A stretch of 64,000 nt of DNA, taken from Pandoraea terrae (GTDB lineage: Bacteria > Pseudomonadota > Gammaproteobacteria > Burkholderiales > Burkholderiaceae). The position numbers and the translations under genes were made by a program. The notes beneath the pieces were generated by a model. It was not told the origin of the DNA. It searched no databases and was given only the letters and a program-made list of their open reading frames with translations. The stretch spans positions 26,896-90,895 of the forward strand of contig NZ_CABPRZ010000025.1 of the NCBI RefSeq assembly GCF_902459695.1, read 5' to 3'. This document shows, piece after piece, positions 30,629-38,036 of the stretch. The stretch's first letter is position 1; each line of letters begins with the position of its first letter.

Positions 30629-30830
30629 TGATGTTTTTGCGTGTGCACTAAAATTTTCATCTGGTCGCTAACTACCGGCGCGCAGAAAGCGCATCTGAGT
30701 TGCGCCTGGCGTCCCGAACGCAGACCGAAGCATGTCGTTTCTGGCCGTGAGTGGCAGGGGATGAAACCAACATACTCGCTGGTCGGGCCGATGGGAATAC
30801 TGCAAATGCGGTATTGAAATGCGCGGATTT

Positions 30831-31049
30831 TCAAGATTGCACGACGCCTCCACCGGCGCGCTTGTGCGGCGCCGTCGGTGGCTGACCGGGGAATCCCAGC
30901 GGATACTGGATGAGGCGCGCATTGCCAATGCGCCGATGCGCTTGCCACTCCGGGCGGCTGCCCGCGCGGGCCCCGCCCACGATGGCGGCCATGGCTTCCC
31001 TGTCGAGATCCACGCTTTCCGGCAAATCCTTGATGACGATCACTGCCAT
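30831..31049 (-). CDS. Double-glycine leader peptide A (secreted peptide precursor)
   Basis: A 72-residue precursor. Residues 1-26 match the leader seen in four other genes here (VIKDL, LD at 15-16, M at -7, I at -4, GG at 25-26), though position -3 is Val rather than Arg. The mature part would be 46 residues, Arg/Pro/Gly-rich and without Cys, unlike the other four. GGAGGAAGTC precedes the ATG. Last gene of the leftward array, 171 bases after gene B. Predicted substrate of the C39 exporter at 44.6-47.6 kb. Confidence 0.7.
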   Translation of the reverse strand: MAVIVIKDLPESVDLDREAMAAIVGGARAGSRPEWQAHRRIGNARLIQYPLGFPGQPPTAPHKRAGGGVVQS

Positions 31050-31220
31050 GACTTCCTCCAGAACGCGAGTGCCACGCCGGGTAGTCCGCCGCTTGTGCGC
31101 CGGGTAGCGTCCGGCCGGGCAACGGCTTGCTTCAGTATAGGCGAGCGGCAAATGCCGCGCGATGAAGTCTCCGGCGTGCCGCCGACGATGGCGGCAGCTG
31201 CTTGCGCCGCCACCGGCTCA

Positions 31221-31496
31221 TCAGGCTGCGGCAAAGTTGCCGCCCCATTGCGCGGGATTGACATTGATGCGCACCGCCCCGAACCCGGGGCCGATACTGC
31301 CGACGTTGTTGAGCGTATTCACGTTGATGCTCTGCAACTGCGCGATGTTCTGGTTGATGTTGACGGTGACATTGGCGAGCGGGCCCACGTTCGGAACGCC
31401 CTGGCTCAGCCAGCTGTTGCCGCCGCGCACGGCGGACAGGGCGTGACGATCGAGTTCCTTGCTCAGGGCGAGGTCGCGGACGATGATGGATGACAT
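31221..31496 (-). CDS. Double-glycine leader peptide B (Asn-rich)
   Basis: A 91-residue precursor with the common 26-residue leader (VRDL, ELDRHAL, AVRGG). The mature part of 65 residues is exceptionally rich in Asn and Val (NVTVNINQNIAQLQSINVN, then RINVNPAQW), with no Cys, Lys or His. It shares the IAQ-x-QS core with peptides C and D, so the mature parts are related as well as the leaders. AAGGAGCACATC precedes the ATG. Confidence 0.8.
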   Translation of the reverse strand: MSSIIVRDLALSKELDRHALSAVRGGNSWLSQGVPNVGPLANVTVNINQNIAQLQSINVNTLNNVGSIGPGFGAVRINVNPAQWGGNFAAA

Positions 31497-31528
31497 GATG
31501 TGCTCCTTTGTGCCGGGAGCCGGGGCCG

Positions 31529-31550
31529 GCGGGGATCCGTGGATCCCCGC
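31529..31550 (-). repeat. Perfect inverted repeat between peptide genes C and B
   Basis: GCGGGGATCC and GGATCCCCGC are exact reverse complements separated by GT, with further pairing outside (GGC/GCC). It lies in the 67-base spacer between C and B. With no T tract it may be an mRNA processing or attenuation structure that sets the ratio of C/D to B/A. Confidence 0.5.
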
Positions 31551-31563
31551 AGCCACGGCCGTA

Positions 31564-31827
31564 TCAACCATAGATATTGTTGGTGGCGTTCTGGTTGGTG
31601 TTGACGTTCGACTTGACGTGGTCGAGGAACGCTGAGTCGTTGCCGTTCAGGTTGGTCACGCTTTGCATCTGCGCGATCTGCTGGCTGGCGTCGATGTGCG
31701 AGTCGAAGGAAAGCTTGATCGGCGTATACACCACGGGGAAGGGTAAATAGCCGCCGCGTACGGCGCGCATGGCGTTGCCGTCGAGGGTTTCGGTGTTGGA
31801 CAGGTCCTTGATGGTCAGGGTGCTCAT
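31564..31827 (-). CDS. Double-glycine leader peptide C
   Basis: An 87-residue precursor: leader 1-26 (TIKDL, LDGNAM, AVRGG), mature part of 61 residues starting YLPFPVVY, then the shared IAQMQSV core and an Asn-rich end (NVNTNQNATNNIYG). No Cys, so neither disulfides nor lanthionines are possible. It is a near duplicate of D, differing mainly in conservative changes. GGAGCACAGCC precedes the ATG, identical to the D site. Confidence 0.82.
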   Translation of the reverse strand: MSTLTIKDLSNTETLDGNAMRAVRGGYLPFPVVYTPIKLSFDSHIDASQQIAQMQSVTNLNGNDSAFLDHVKSNVNTNQNATNNIYG

Positions 31828-31883
31828 GGCTGTGCTCCGGATAAATGTCAGGTAAGGGAAAATTCGGCCAGCGCGGCGTCGGT

Positions 31884-32147
31884 CTAGCGGAAGATGTTGT
31901 TGGTGGCGTTCTGGTTGGTGTTGACGTTTGACGTGACGTGGTCGAGGAACGCCGAGCCGTTGCCGTTCATGTTGGTCACGCTTTGCATCTGGGCGATCTC
32001 CTGCGTGGCATCGATATGCGAGTCAAAGGAAAGCTTGATCGGCGAATAAACCACGGGGAAGGGCAAATAGCCGCCGCGTACGGCGCGCATGGTCTTGCCG
32101 TCAAGGGTTTCGGCGTTGGACAGGTCTTTGATGGTCAGGGTACTCAT
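31884..32147 (-). CDS. Double-glycine leader peptide D
   Basis: An 87-residue precursor, first gene of the leftward array D-C-B-A. Leader 1-26 with TIKDL, LDGKTM and AVRGG; mature part YLPFPVVY..., IAQMQSV and NATNNIFR. GGAGCACAGCC precedes the ATG. A sigma-54-type promoter lies about 70 bases upstream. By the leader rule (L-12, M-7, V-4, G-2, G-1) it should be cut after residue 26 by a C39 peptidase and exported. Confidence 0.82.
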   Translation of the reverse strand: MSTLTIKDLSNAETLDGKTMRAVRGGYLPFPVVYSPIKLSFDSHIDATQEIAQMQSVTNMNGNGSAFLDHVTSNVNTNQNATNNIFR

Positions 32148-32215
32148 GGCTGTGCTCCTAAAAGGATGTGAAGCTTCGGTCGGGTGAGCATCGGTGTCGC
32201 GCTCGACAGGGATAA

Positions 32216-32231
32216 CGCATGGACCGTGCCA
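32216..32231 (-). promoter_or_regulatory. Sigma-54 (-24/-12) promoter of the peptide D-C-B-A array
   Basis: On the minus strand TGGCACGGTCCATGCG: the -24 element TGGCAC is consensus, GG and GC are separated by exactly 10 bases, and the -12 box is ATGC instead of TTGC. Start of transcription would be near 32205, giving a leader of about 57 bases before gene D. Confidence 0.7.
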
Positions 32232-32490
32232 GGGCCGGCAAATCCCTGCGAGATGTTTGTTATGTTGTTGAGAATAAAGGGATTTTTTATTTTCTATTCG
32301 TGGGGTGCCGTCGTCGGCAGGTGGCCGGCGCGATGTCGCTGATGGCCGTGGGCCAACACAACGGCGGGGAGTGTTGGCGTGCGGGCGACAGGCGCCGAGG
32401 CGGCAGGCCGGGCGGGGCGCCGATGCCGCCGCAGGGCGTTGGTGCGCCGCACGACGGATTTGCGAATGCCATACGCTCGGACTACTATCG

Positions 32491-32506
32491 TGGGCAGGGA
32501 CATAGC
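32491..32506 (+). promoter_or_regulatory. Possible sigma-54 promoter of the Ser/Thr kinase
   Basis: TGGGCAGGGACATAGC contains GGCA-N8-GC with the correct GG-N10-GC spacing (GG at 32493-32494), but the -12 box is only ATAGC. It is 50 bases before the kinase start. Weakest member of the set; GC-rich DNA gives such matches by chance. Confidence 0.3.
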
Positions 32507-32556
32507 GTTGGGCGGCACGTTGGCGCTCAGCGCATAACCACCGCGAGGCGGCACCG

Positions 32557-34599
32557 ATGGCTAGCCTGTCAGACCTGATTCATCACTTTCAGAGCGGTGG
32601 TCTCTCGCATGACGAGTTCCTTGCGTCCGTCGACCTGGCCCTGGATTCCGATCCGACCAGCCCGACGCAACTGGCGACGATGCTCAGCGAAGAGAACACC
32701 CGTTTTCCGCTGCCTCCCGGTGTCTACGAAGAACTGATGCGGCGCATAGCGTTTCGCGTCGCCACCCGCTTCGAGCCAGGGAACCAGGAAACGCGCGTGC
32801 TGGCTGGCGCGGGGGAAAGCGCCGCACCCTCCGCCGAGCCCGGCGATCCGACCATCATCGGGACCTTGTCGGCCAAAGGCGTCGGCGACACCCTCAATAG
32901 CCGCTTCGTCCTTCAGGAGTGTCTCGGCGTCGGCGGCATGGGCACCGTCTACAAGGCGCTCGATCTGCGCAAGCAGGAGGCGTCCGACCGCAATCCCTAC
33001 ATCGCCATCAAGGTGCTCAATCTACAGTTCAGCGGCCATCCCAAATCGCTGATCGCATTGCAGCGTGAAGCGCGCAAGGCGCAGACCCTGGCGCACCGGA
33101 ACATCGTGACCGTGTACGACTTCGATCGAGATGGCCCGGTGGTCTACCTGACCATGGAGTACCTGTCGGGCAAGTCGCTCAACCGTATCCTGCGCGCCCC
33201 GGAATTCGCCGGCATGCCTTACGCCCAGGCGTTGCCGATCATCACCGGCATGGGCCGAGCCCTGGCCTATGCGCACGAACGTGGCTTCGTGCATTGCGAT
33301 TTCAAGCCCGCCAACGTGTTCCTGACCGACAGCGGCGAAGTCAAGGTCATCGACTTCGGTATTGCACGCGTCTTTCAACAACCGGCCGGCGACACCGATC
33401 CCACCGTTTTCGATCCGGGTACGCTCGGCGCGATGACGCCGGCCTACGCGAGCCTCGAGATGTTCGAGCACCGGGAGCCTGATCCACGTGACGACATCTA
33501 CGGGCTTGCCTGCGTCACTTATGAATTGCTGACTGGCCGGCATCCGTACGATCGGCTGTCGGCGAACCAGGCGCGGGGCAAGGGGCTCAGGCCGATTCGG
33601 CCCAAGAACCTGAGCCGTGGCCAGTGGAAGGCGCTGTGCCATGCCCTGTCTTTTGATCGCGCGACCCGCACACAGACCGTGACGCGCTTTCTCGAGGCGC
33701 TGGGAGCGGAACCTCGCCGATCGGCGCCGTTGGCGCCGATCGCGGGGGGCATGTTGGCCGCCGTGCTACTCGCGGGCGGGCTTGCTTATTACCTATGGCG
33801 CCCGGGGGCCACACCCGCGGGCCGTGTCGAGGTGCCGGCCCCCGCCGCGCCGCGTGCAGGCCCGACGATGGCCGGGGAGGTGCCGACGCCGGCCGCCAAG
33901 CCGGCACCGGCACCGGCGCCGGAGCCTGTGCTGTCGGCGCAAGCGGTCGCGCCGGTGCTGGCCGGGTTGCCGTGTTCGCTATTGGCAGCGTCAGTTCAGG
34001 ACCATGCGCTACAAGTGCGCGGCTATGTGCCGGAGCGGTTCGGTATCGCGCGCCTGCGCGACGCACTCGGCGCCATCCCGGGCGTGAAGACGCTGAGCCT
34101 GGATGCGCAACTCGTGGGCGAGGACAAATGCGACATCATCAAGCTGTTGGCACCGTACTGGTCGGGCACACGACCCGGCGGCGCGGCCGCGTCTATCCAC
34201 GCGCGCTCGCCAGGCGCACAATTCACCGAGGGCACGCCGTTGGTCGTGGATATTACGACACCGGCCCATGAGTCCTACGTCTACGTGGACTACTACGTGG
34301 TCGACGGTAAAGTCGCCCATCTCGTGCCGAGCCGCCGGATCAAGGGCAACCAGGCGCCTGCCGGTTACAGCGCGACGATCGGCGACGGCGGCGACTGGGT
34401 GATCTCCAAGCCGTTCGGTACCGAATGGATCGTTTTGCTGAGCACACCCGCACCGCTGTTCGACGGCCCCCGGCCGGAGTTCGAGTCGCGACAGGACTAC
34501 CTGCAGGCGCTCGACAAACAACTGGCCCGGATTGCGGCCAAATACGGCCAGGAGCGCATTAGCGCTGATCTCGTACAGATTTCCACCCGGGCACGCTAG
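32557..34599 (+). CDS. Membrane Ser/Thr protein kinase with C-terminal DUF4384
   Basis: A 680-residue protein. Residues 1-90 form an N-terminal helical region; 115-385 a Hanks-type kinase: glycine loop GVGGMGTV, Lys152, catalytic loop HCDFKPAN (Asp248; Cys replaces the usual Arg, a non-RD kinase) and DFG at 266-268. A membrane helix spans about 393-413, followed by a Pro/Ala linker, a BON-like segment and a DUF4384 domain (about 555-640; VVDITTPAHESYVYVDYYVV). The kinase is cytosolic, the DUF4384 part periplasmic. Partners: PP2C phosphatase (48.9 kb) and FHA protein (39.7 kb). Likely sensor of the export system. Confidence 0.9.
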   Translation: MASLSDLIHHFQSGGLSHDEFLASVDLALDSDPTSPTQLATMLSEENTRFPLPPGVYEELMRRIAFRVATRFEPGNQETRVLAGAGESAAPSAEPGDPTIIGTLSAKGVGDTLNSRFVLQECLGVGGMGTVYKALDLRKQEASDRNPYIAIKVLNLQFSGHPKSLIALQREARKAQTLAHRNIVTVYDFDRDGPVVYLTMEYLSGKSLNRILRAPEFAGMPYAQALPIITGMGRALAYAHERGFVHCDFKPANVFLTDSGEVKVIDFGIARVFQQPAGDTDPTVFDPGTLGAMTPAYASLEMFEHREPDPRDDIYGLACVTYELLTGRHPYDRLSANQARGKGLRPIRPKNLSRGQWKALCHALSFDRATRTQTVTRFLEALGAEPRRSAPLAPIAGGMLAAVLLAGGLAYYLWRPGATPAGRVEVPAPAAPRAGPTMAGEVPTPAAKPAPAPAPEPVLSAQAVAPVLAGLPCSLLAASVQDHALQVRGYVPERFGIARLRDALGAIPGVKTLSLDAQLVGEDKCDIIKLLAPYWSGTRPGGAAASIHARSPGAQFTEGTPLVVDITTPAHESYVYVDYYVVDGKVAHLVPSRRIKGNQAPAGYSATIGDGGDWVISKPFGTEWIVLLSTPAPLFDGPRPEFESRQDYLQALDKQLARIAAKYGQERISADLVQISTRAR

Positions 34600-34612
34600 G
34601 CAAATCTCGGGC

Positions 34613-36508
34613 TCACTTGAGGTCGCGCACGACGCGGAATCCATTTTGCGATTGCCGCACCGAAGCGTTGTATTTGAATCGCGTCGACGACGCCATATAG
34701 CTTGCACCCTCGCGCCATGAGCCGCCGCGAATCACGCGCATGCTGCAGTTGGGCTCATTCCAGGCGCGGCCGTCGGCTGGCGCATTCTTGTAGGAGTTGT
34801 GCCAGCAGTCGCCCACCCATTCCCAGACACTGCCGTTCACGTCGTGCAAGCCGAACGGATTGGCCGCGAACGAACCGACGTCATCGGGCGCCTCAAAGCG
34901 CCAGGGATCGCCGCAGTCCTTGCAGTTCGCCATACCCTTGCGCATTTGGTCACCCCACCAGAACAGCGTGGTGGTGCCGCCCCGCGCCGCGTATTCCCAC
35001 TCGGCCTCGGTCGGCAGACGGTAGGTCTTGCCGCTTGTCTTGCTCAGCCAGGCGACATACTGTTGGGCGTCGTCCCAGCTGATATCGCGCGCCGGTGCGT
35101 TCCGCGCGTTGGCGGCGTTGGTCGCGATGCGCTGGCAGCCGCCGGCGTCGGCACACGCGTTCCATTGCTCGACCGTCACTTCGTATTTGCCGATGGCGAA
35201 GGCTTGGGCGATCGTGACCGGGTGGGGTGGTTTCTCGGTAGGATCGCTCACGTTACTGCCCATCGTGAAACTGCCTCGCGGCAAGCTGATCAGGACGGGG
35301 CACGCCGGACAATCGCGGAATTCGCTGCTTGAGCGCCCCGCGCTGGCGGCGGCGCCCGTGCCGGCAGCCGCGGGGTGCGCCGGTGCAGTTGCAGGTGCAG
35401 GGAGTGTGGCGGGCGCAGGTTTCGCAGGCGCGGATGGCGCGGCGCCCGGTGCCGGCATGGGGGCGGGGTGTGCGTTTCCGGTCGGCGGCTCGCCGGCCTT
35501 GGGCGTCGCCGAGCGCAACCGTTCGATGCGCGCCCGAGCTAGCGGCGCAAAGCGGCCGTTCGGGTACGCCTTCAGGTAGGCTTCGTAGTCGCTCGCGTAG
35601 TTGCTGTTCTTGATCGATTCCCAGAACTCCAACTCATACGCTTCGTCGCTGTTCTTCGGCAGGATGCCGCGGCTGCGCGACTGCGGCGCGACACCGTCGG
35701 ACGCAGCCAGGCTGGCCACCGGTTGGCTGTGTGGTGCGGCGAGCAGGGGCAATGGAGCGGACAGGGACGACAATAGCGACGGCACCTGACGTTGCTGCGT
35801 TCGCAGACTCACGACCGCCGCGGCGCGTCGAATCGCCGTCTCGACATCGAGGCCCGGCGTTGCGAACGCATCGAGCAAGGCCGCGGTGAACACGCCGTGG
35901 TGCGTTCCGTCGCCGGAAAGCGATCCCGGCGATGTGCCGTAAGCAATCAATGTTTGCTCGGGCGCTGCCGCCGGCGGCTGCGTGCCGCTGCGATACGGGT
36001 TGTTCAGGCAGGTATCCAGTATCACCAGATTGACCTTGCCGGGGCGCGCGGCCGGCATGCTTGCGAGCACCGTTTGCAGGTCGATGCCGGCCGTCAGCAG
36101 CCGACTCGGCGCGGCGCCCGTGGCGTCAATCGGGATCAGTACGGTGCCGGCGCCGACCTGCATGCCGTGGCCGGCATAGTAGAAAAGCCCGACGCCGCCA
36201 GGTTCGAGGCGCCGCCGAAATTCGGCCAGCGCGCTTGCCATGCCGTCTTGCGTGACGTTTTCCCGCAGCATGACGTCGAAACCGAGCGCGGTCAGTTCGC
36301 TGCCGATGGCGCGCGCGTCGGCCGGGGCGTTGGGGAGCGGTGCGTCAGTGTAACGGGCATTGCCGATCACGAGGGCCACGCGCTGCGCCGGGGCCGGCTG
36401 TACGGTAGGCGCCACGGTGTCGCCGGCGGGAAATGCAACGCCTTCGGCCTCGGCCGGCAGGATCGACGTCATCCCCAACATCGACACGACAAGAAGTTTC
36501 CGCCACAT
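34613..36508 (-). CDS. Secreted caspase-like / formylglycine-generating-enzyme-like fusion
   Basis: A 631-residue protein with a signal peptide (MWRKLLVVSMLGMTSILPAEA). Residues 43-250 are a caspase/metacaspase-type p20 domain with the His114-Cys167 dyad (YYAGHG and ILDTCLN). After a linker with an ELEFWESIKNS motif and a Pro/Ala-rich stretch, residues about 425-630 form an FGE/SUMF1 sulfatase-modifying-factor domain (GSFTMGS, YRLPTEAEWEYAARGG, NPFGLHDVNGSVWEW, RVIRGGSW). It acts outside the inner membrane, converges on the kinase gene with a 13-base gap and diverges from DUF4399. The FGE fold here may bind or modify exported peptides; this is inference. Confidence 0.85.
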   Translation of the reverse strand: MWRKLLVVSMLGMTSILPAEAEGVAFPAGDTVAPTVQPAPAQRVALVIGNARYTDAPLPNAPADARAIGSELTALGFDVMLRENVTQDGMASALAEFRRRLEPGGVGLFYYAGHGMQVGAGTVLIPIDATGAAPSRLLTAGIDLQTVLASMPAARPGKVNLVILDTCLNNPYRSGTQPPAAAPEQTLIAYGTSPGSLSGDGTHHGVFTAALLDAFATPGLDVETAIRRAAAVVSLRTQQRQVPSLLSSLSAPLPLLAAPHSQPVASLAASDGVAPQSRSRGILPKNSDEAYELEFWESIKNSNYASDYEAYLKAYPNGRFAPLARARIERLRSATPKAGEPPTGNAHPAPMPAPGAAPSAPAKPAPATLPAPATAPAHPAAAGTGAAASAGRSSSEFRDCPACPVLISLPRGSFTMGSNVSDPTEKPPHPVTIAQAFAIGKYEVTVEQWNACADAGGCQRIATNAANARNAPARDISWDDAQQYVAWLSKTSGKTYRLPTEAEWEYAARGGTTTLFWWGDQMRKGMANCKDCGDPWRFEAPDDVGSFAANPFGLHDVNGSVWEWVGDCWHNSYKNAPADGRAWNEPNCSMRVIRGGSWREGASYMASSTRFKYNASVRQSQNGFRVVRDLK

Positions 36509-36633
36509 AGTGAGACCTTGTTGGTCATGCGCAGGATTGCCTCGTGCAGCGCAGCCGGACCGCCCGCATGCGGATCGCTTACCGGCCGCCGACTTTCTCA
36601 AAGATAGCACAGCGCTCGGGCCGAGTATCTTTT

Positions 36634-36649
36634 TGCAATGTTCTGTCCT
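36634..36649 (-). promoter_or_regulatory. Possible sigma-54 promoter of the caspase/FGE gene
   Basis: On the minus strand AGGACAGAACATTGCA: the -12 box TTGCA is perfect and spacing is exact (GG-N10-GC), the -24 box AGGACA is poor. About 125 bases before the start. It lies 15 bases from the rightward candidate for DUF4399. Confidence 0.35.
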
Positions 36650-36664
36650 AAGCTGAAACACGCA

Positions 36665-36680
36665 TGGCATCGCATTGGCT
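36665..36680 (+). promoter_or_regulatory. Probable sigma-54 promoter of the DUF4399 pair
   Basis: TGGCATCGCATTGGCT has the -24 core TGGCA and the exact GG-N10-GC spacing; the -12 box TGGC deviates from TTGC. Transcription would start near 36691, 98 bases before the first DUF4399 gene. Confidence 0.45.
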
Positions 36681-36788
36681 CGGGCGCACCCGGCGCCACG
36701 CTCGCGAGGCGGCGCGATGGCGTGCAGCTCACCGGATCTTCGCGCATGCGGCGCATCCGCATCTGTTCGAATCCAGGAGGCGCCGCGT

Positions 36789-37214
36789 ATGCCCCGACGA
36801 TTCATGCTTCGCGCCCTGGCGGCCATGATGCTGACGGCGGTGCCGTCCCTGTGGGCGCGCAGCCCGTCGCCGCCGAATGCCGAGGCCTATATCATCTGGC
36901 CGCGCGACGGCGCCGTGATCACCGGTGGCAAGTTCTGGGTGCGCATGGGGCTGCGCAACATGGGGGTGTGCCCCAAGGGGATCGATATCCCCAATGTGGG
37001 ACACCACCATCTCCTGATTGACGCCGACCTGCCGCCGCTCGACAAGGAAATTCCCTCGGACAAGAATCACCTGCATTTCGGTGCCGGCGAAACCGATGCG
37101 CGAATCGAACTTCCGCCGGGCAAGCACACGCTGCAATTGCTGGTCGGCGACCACGATCACGTCCCGCACGACCCCGCTGTGTATTCAAAGAAGATCACCA
37201 TCACGGTGCGATAG
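36789..37214 (+). CDS. DUF4399 periplasmic protein (copy 1)
   Basis: A 141-residue protein with a signal peptide ending near LWARS and one DUF4399 domain: IWPRDGAVITGGKFWVRMGL, the conserved NVGHHHLLIDADLP histidine cluster, HLHFGAGETD and ELPPGKHTLQLLVGDHDHVPHDP. The many His residues (HHH, HLHFG, HDHVPH) suggest metal binding. No enzymatic role is known. CCAGGAGGCG precedes the ATG. It is followed 73 bases later by a paralogue. Confidence 0.88.
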   Translation: MPRRFMLRALAAMMLTAVPSLWARSPSPPNAEAYIIWPRDGAVITGGKFWVRMGLRNMGVCPKGIDIPNVGHHHLLIDADLPPLDKEIPSDKNHLHFGAGETDARIELPPGKHTLQLLVGDHDHVPHDPAVYSKKITITVR

Positions 37215-37287
37215 GTGATGGTGCGCGCTACGCACGGCAGGCAACGAACAGTGGCTCGCAAGGGCAATGCGATTCGGGAGATCATCG

Positions 37288-37713
37288 ATGCATAAGCTAC
37301 TCACCGCGGTTGCGCTCATGGCCTGCCTGCTGCTGGACACCGCTGGTGCAGGCACCACGCCTGCCCCGGCCAATGCCTATGTATATATCGGCTGGCCGAA
37401 CGACGGCCAGACGCTGCCGGCAGGGCGCCCATTTCGCGTTTGGTTCGGCTTGAGAAATTTTGGTGTTGCTCCGCGTGGCGTCAAATTTCCCAACACTGGC
37501 CATCACCATCTGCTGATCGACGTTGACCTGCCGCCGATGGACCAGGAAATTCCCAACGATCGTAACCATTTGCATTTTGGCGCGGGTGAGACCGAGACCA
37601 TGCTGGAACTGCCGCCGGGCAAGCACACGTTGCAGTTGTTGATGGGGGATGACAAGCATATCCCGCACAATCCACCGGTCTACTCCCGGAAGATCACCAT
37701 CTACGTCAAGTGA
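37288..37713 (+). CDS. DUF4399 periplasmic protein (copy 2)
   Basis: A 141-residue paralogue of the preceding gene with the same length and motifs (signal peptide ending LLLDTAGAG, IGWPNDGQTLPAGRPF, NTGHHHLLIDVDLPP, HLHFGAGETE, HTLQLLMGDDKHIPHNP). The His positions are kept. Internal ATG 37288 is preferred because CGGGAGATC precedes it and the signal peptide begins there. The tandem pair sits between the caspase fusion and the outer-membrane factor of the export operon. Confidence 0.88.
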   Translation: MHKLLTAVALMACLLLDTAGAGTTPAPANAYVYIGWPNDGQTLPAGRPFRVWFGLRNFGVAPRGVKFPNTGHHHLLIDVDLPPMDQEIPNDRNHLHFGAGETETMLELPPGKHTLQLLMGDDKHIPHNPPVYSRKITIYVK

Positions 37714-37908
37714 GTCGCTGCGCCGCGGGCCAGGGCCTGTTCGCCGTAGTGTCGTTCGCGCCCCGACACTGACGTCGATTCTGTTGGCCGCAGCCCGTCG
37801 CTGTCGCATTCGCGATAGCGGCGCGGCGTGTCGCATTAAACACCTCCAGCGCAAAAATCCATTTTCCGTCAATGAGTTGCAGGGGCGCGTCGAGCGACGC
37901 GGCGGTCG

Positions 37909-37924
37909 TGGCATGGTCTATGCG
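37909..37924 (+). promoter_or_regulatory. Sigma-54 promoter of the outer-membrane factor gene
   Basis: TGGCATGGTCTATGCG, with TGGCA at -24 and exact GG-N10-GC spacing; it differs from the peptide-array element by only three bases. Transcription would start near 37935, about 100 bases before the GTG at 38037. The rest of the 323-base spacer shows no gene. Confidence 0.65.
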
Positions 37925-38036
37925 TGATCCTCGTTGAGCGCGACACCGATGCTTTCTCGACTGAATCTTCGGTCAAGATGGCGGGCGCCGCGACCGGTTG
38001 CCCGCCGAGGCCCACCTTCGATCCAAGGATGAAATC

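Larger units (their letters stand above)
31564..32147 (-). repeat. Tandem gene duplication (peptides C and D)
   Basis: Two 264-base copies, including their ribosome binding sites, are strongly similar along their whole length and are separated by 56 unrelated bases. This points to a recent tandem duplication of a peptide gene. Confidence 0.8.
32148..32556. other. Divergent control region between peptide array and Ser/Thr kinase
   Basis: This 409-base spacer holds a sigma-54 element reading left (32216-32231), a weaker one reading right (32491-32506), and between them an A/T-rich tract at about 32258-32298 that could bend DNA or bind IHF between activator and promoter. No gene is seen. Confidence 0.6.

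Noticed and set aside
30831..32147. Nitrile-hydratase-leader (NHLP) or lanthipeptide precursors
   Set aside because: Leaders are only 26 residues, lack nitrile-hydratase similarity, cores have no Cys, and no LanM, radical SAM or YcaO gene is in the window.
32314..32329. CGGCAGGTGGCCGGCG as another sigma-54 element
   Set aside because: Spacing is right but the -12 box CCGGC does not fit; in GC-rich spacers such matches occur by chance.
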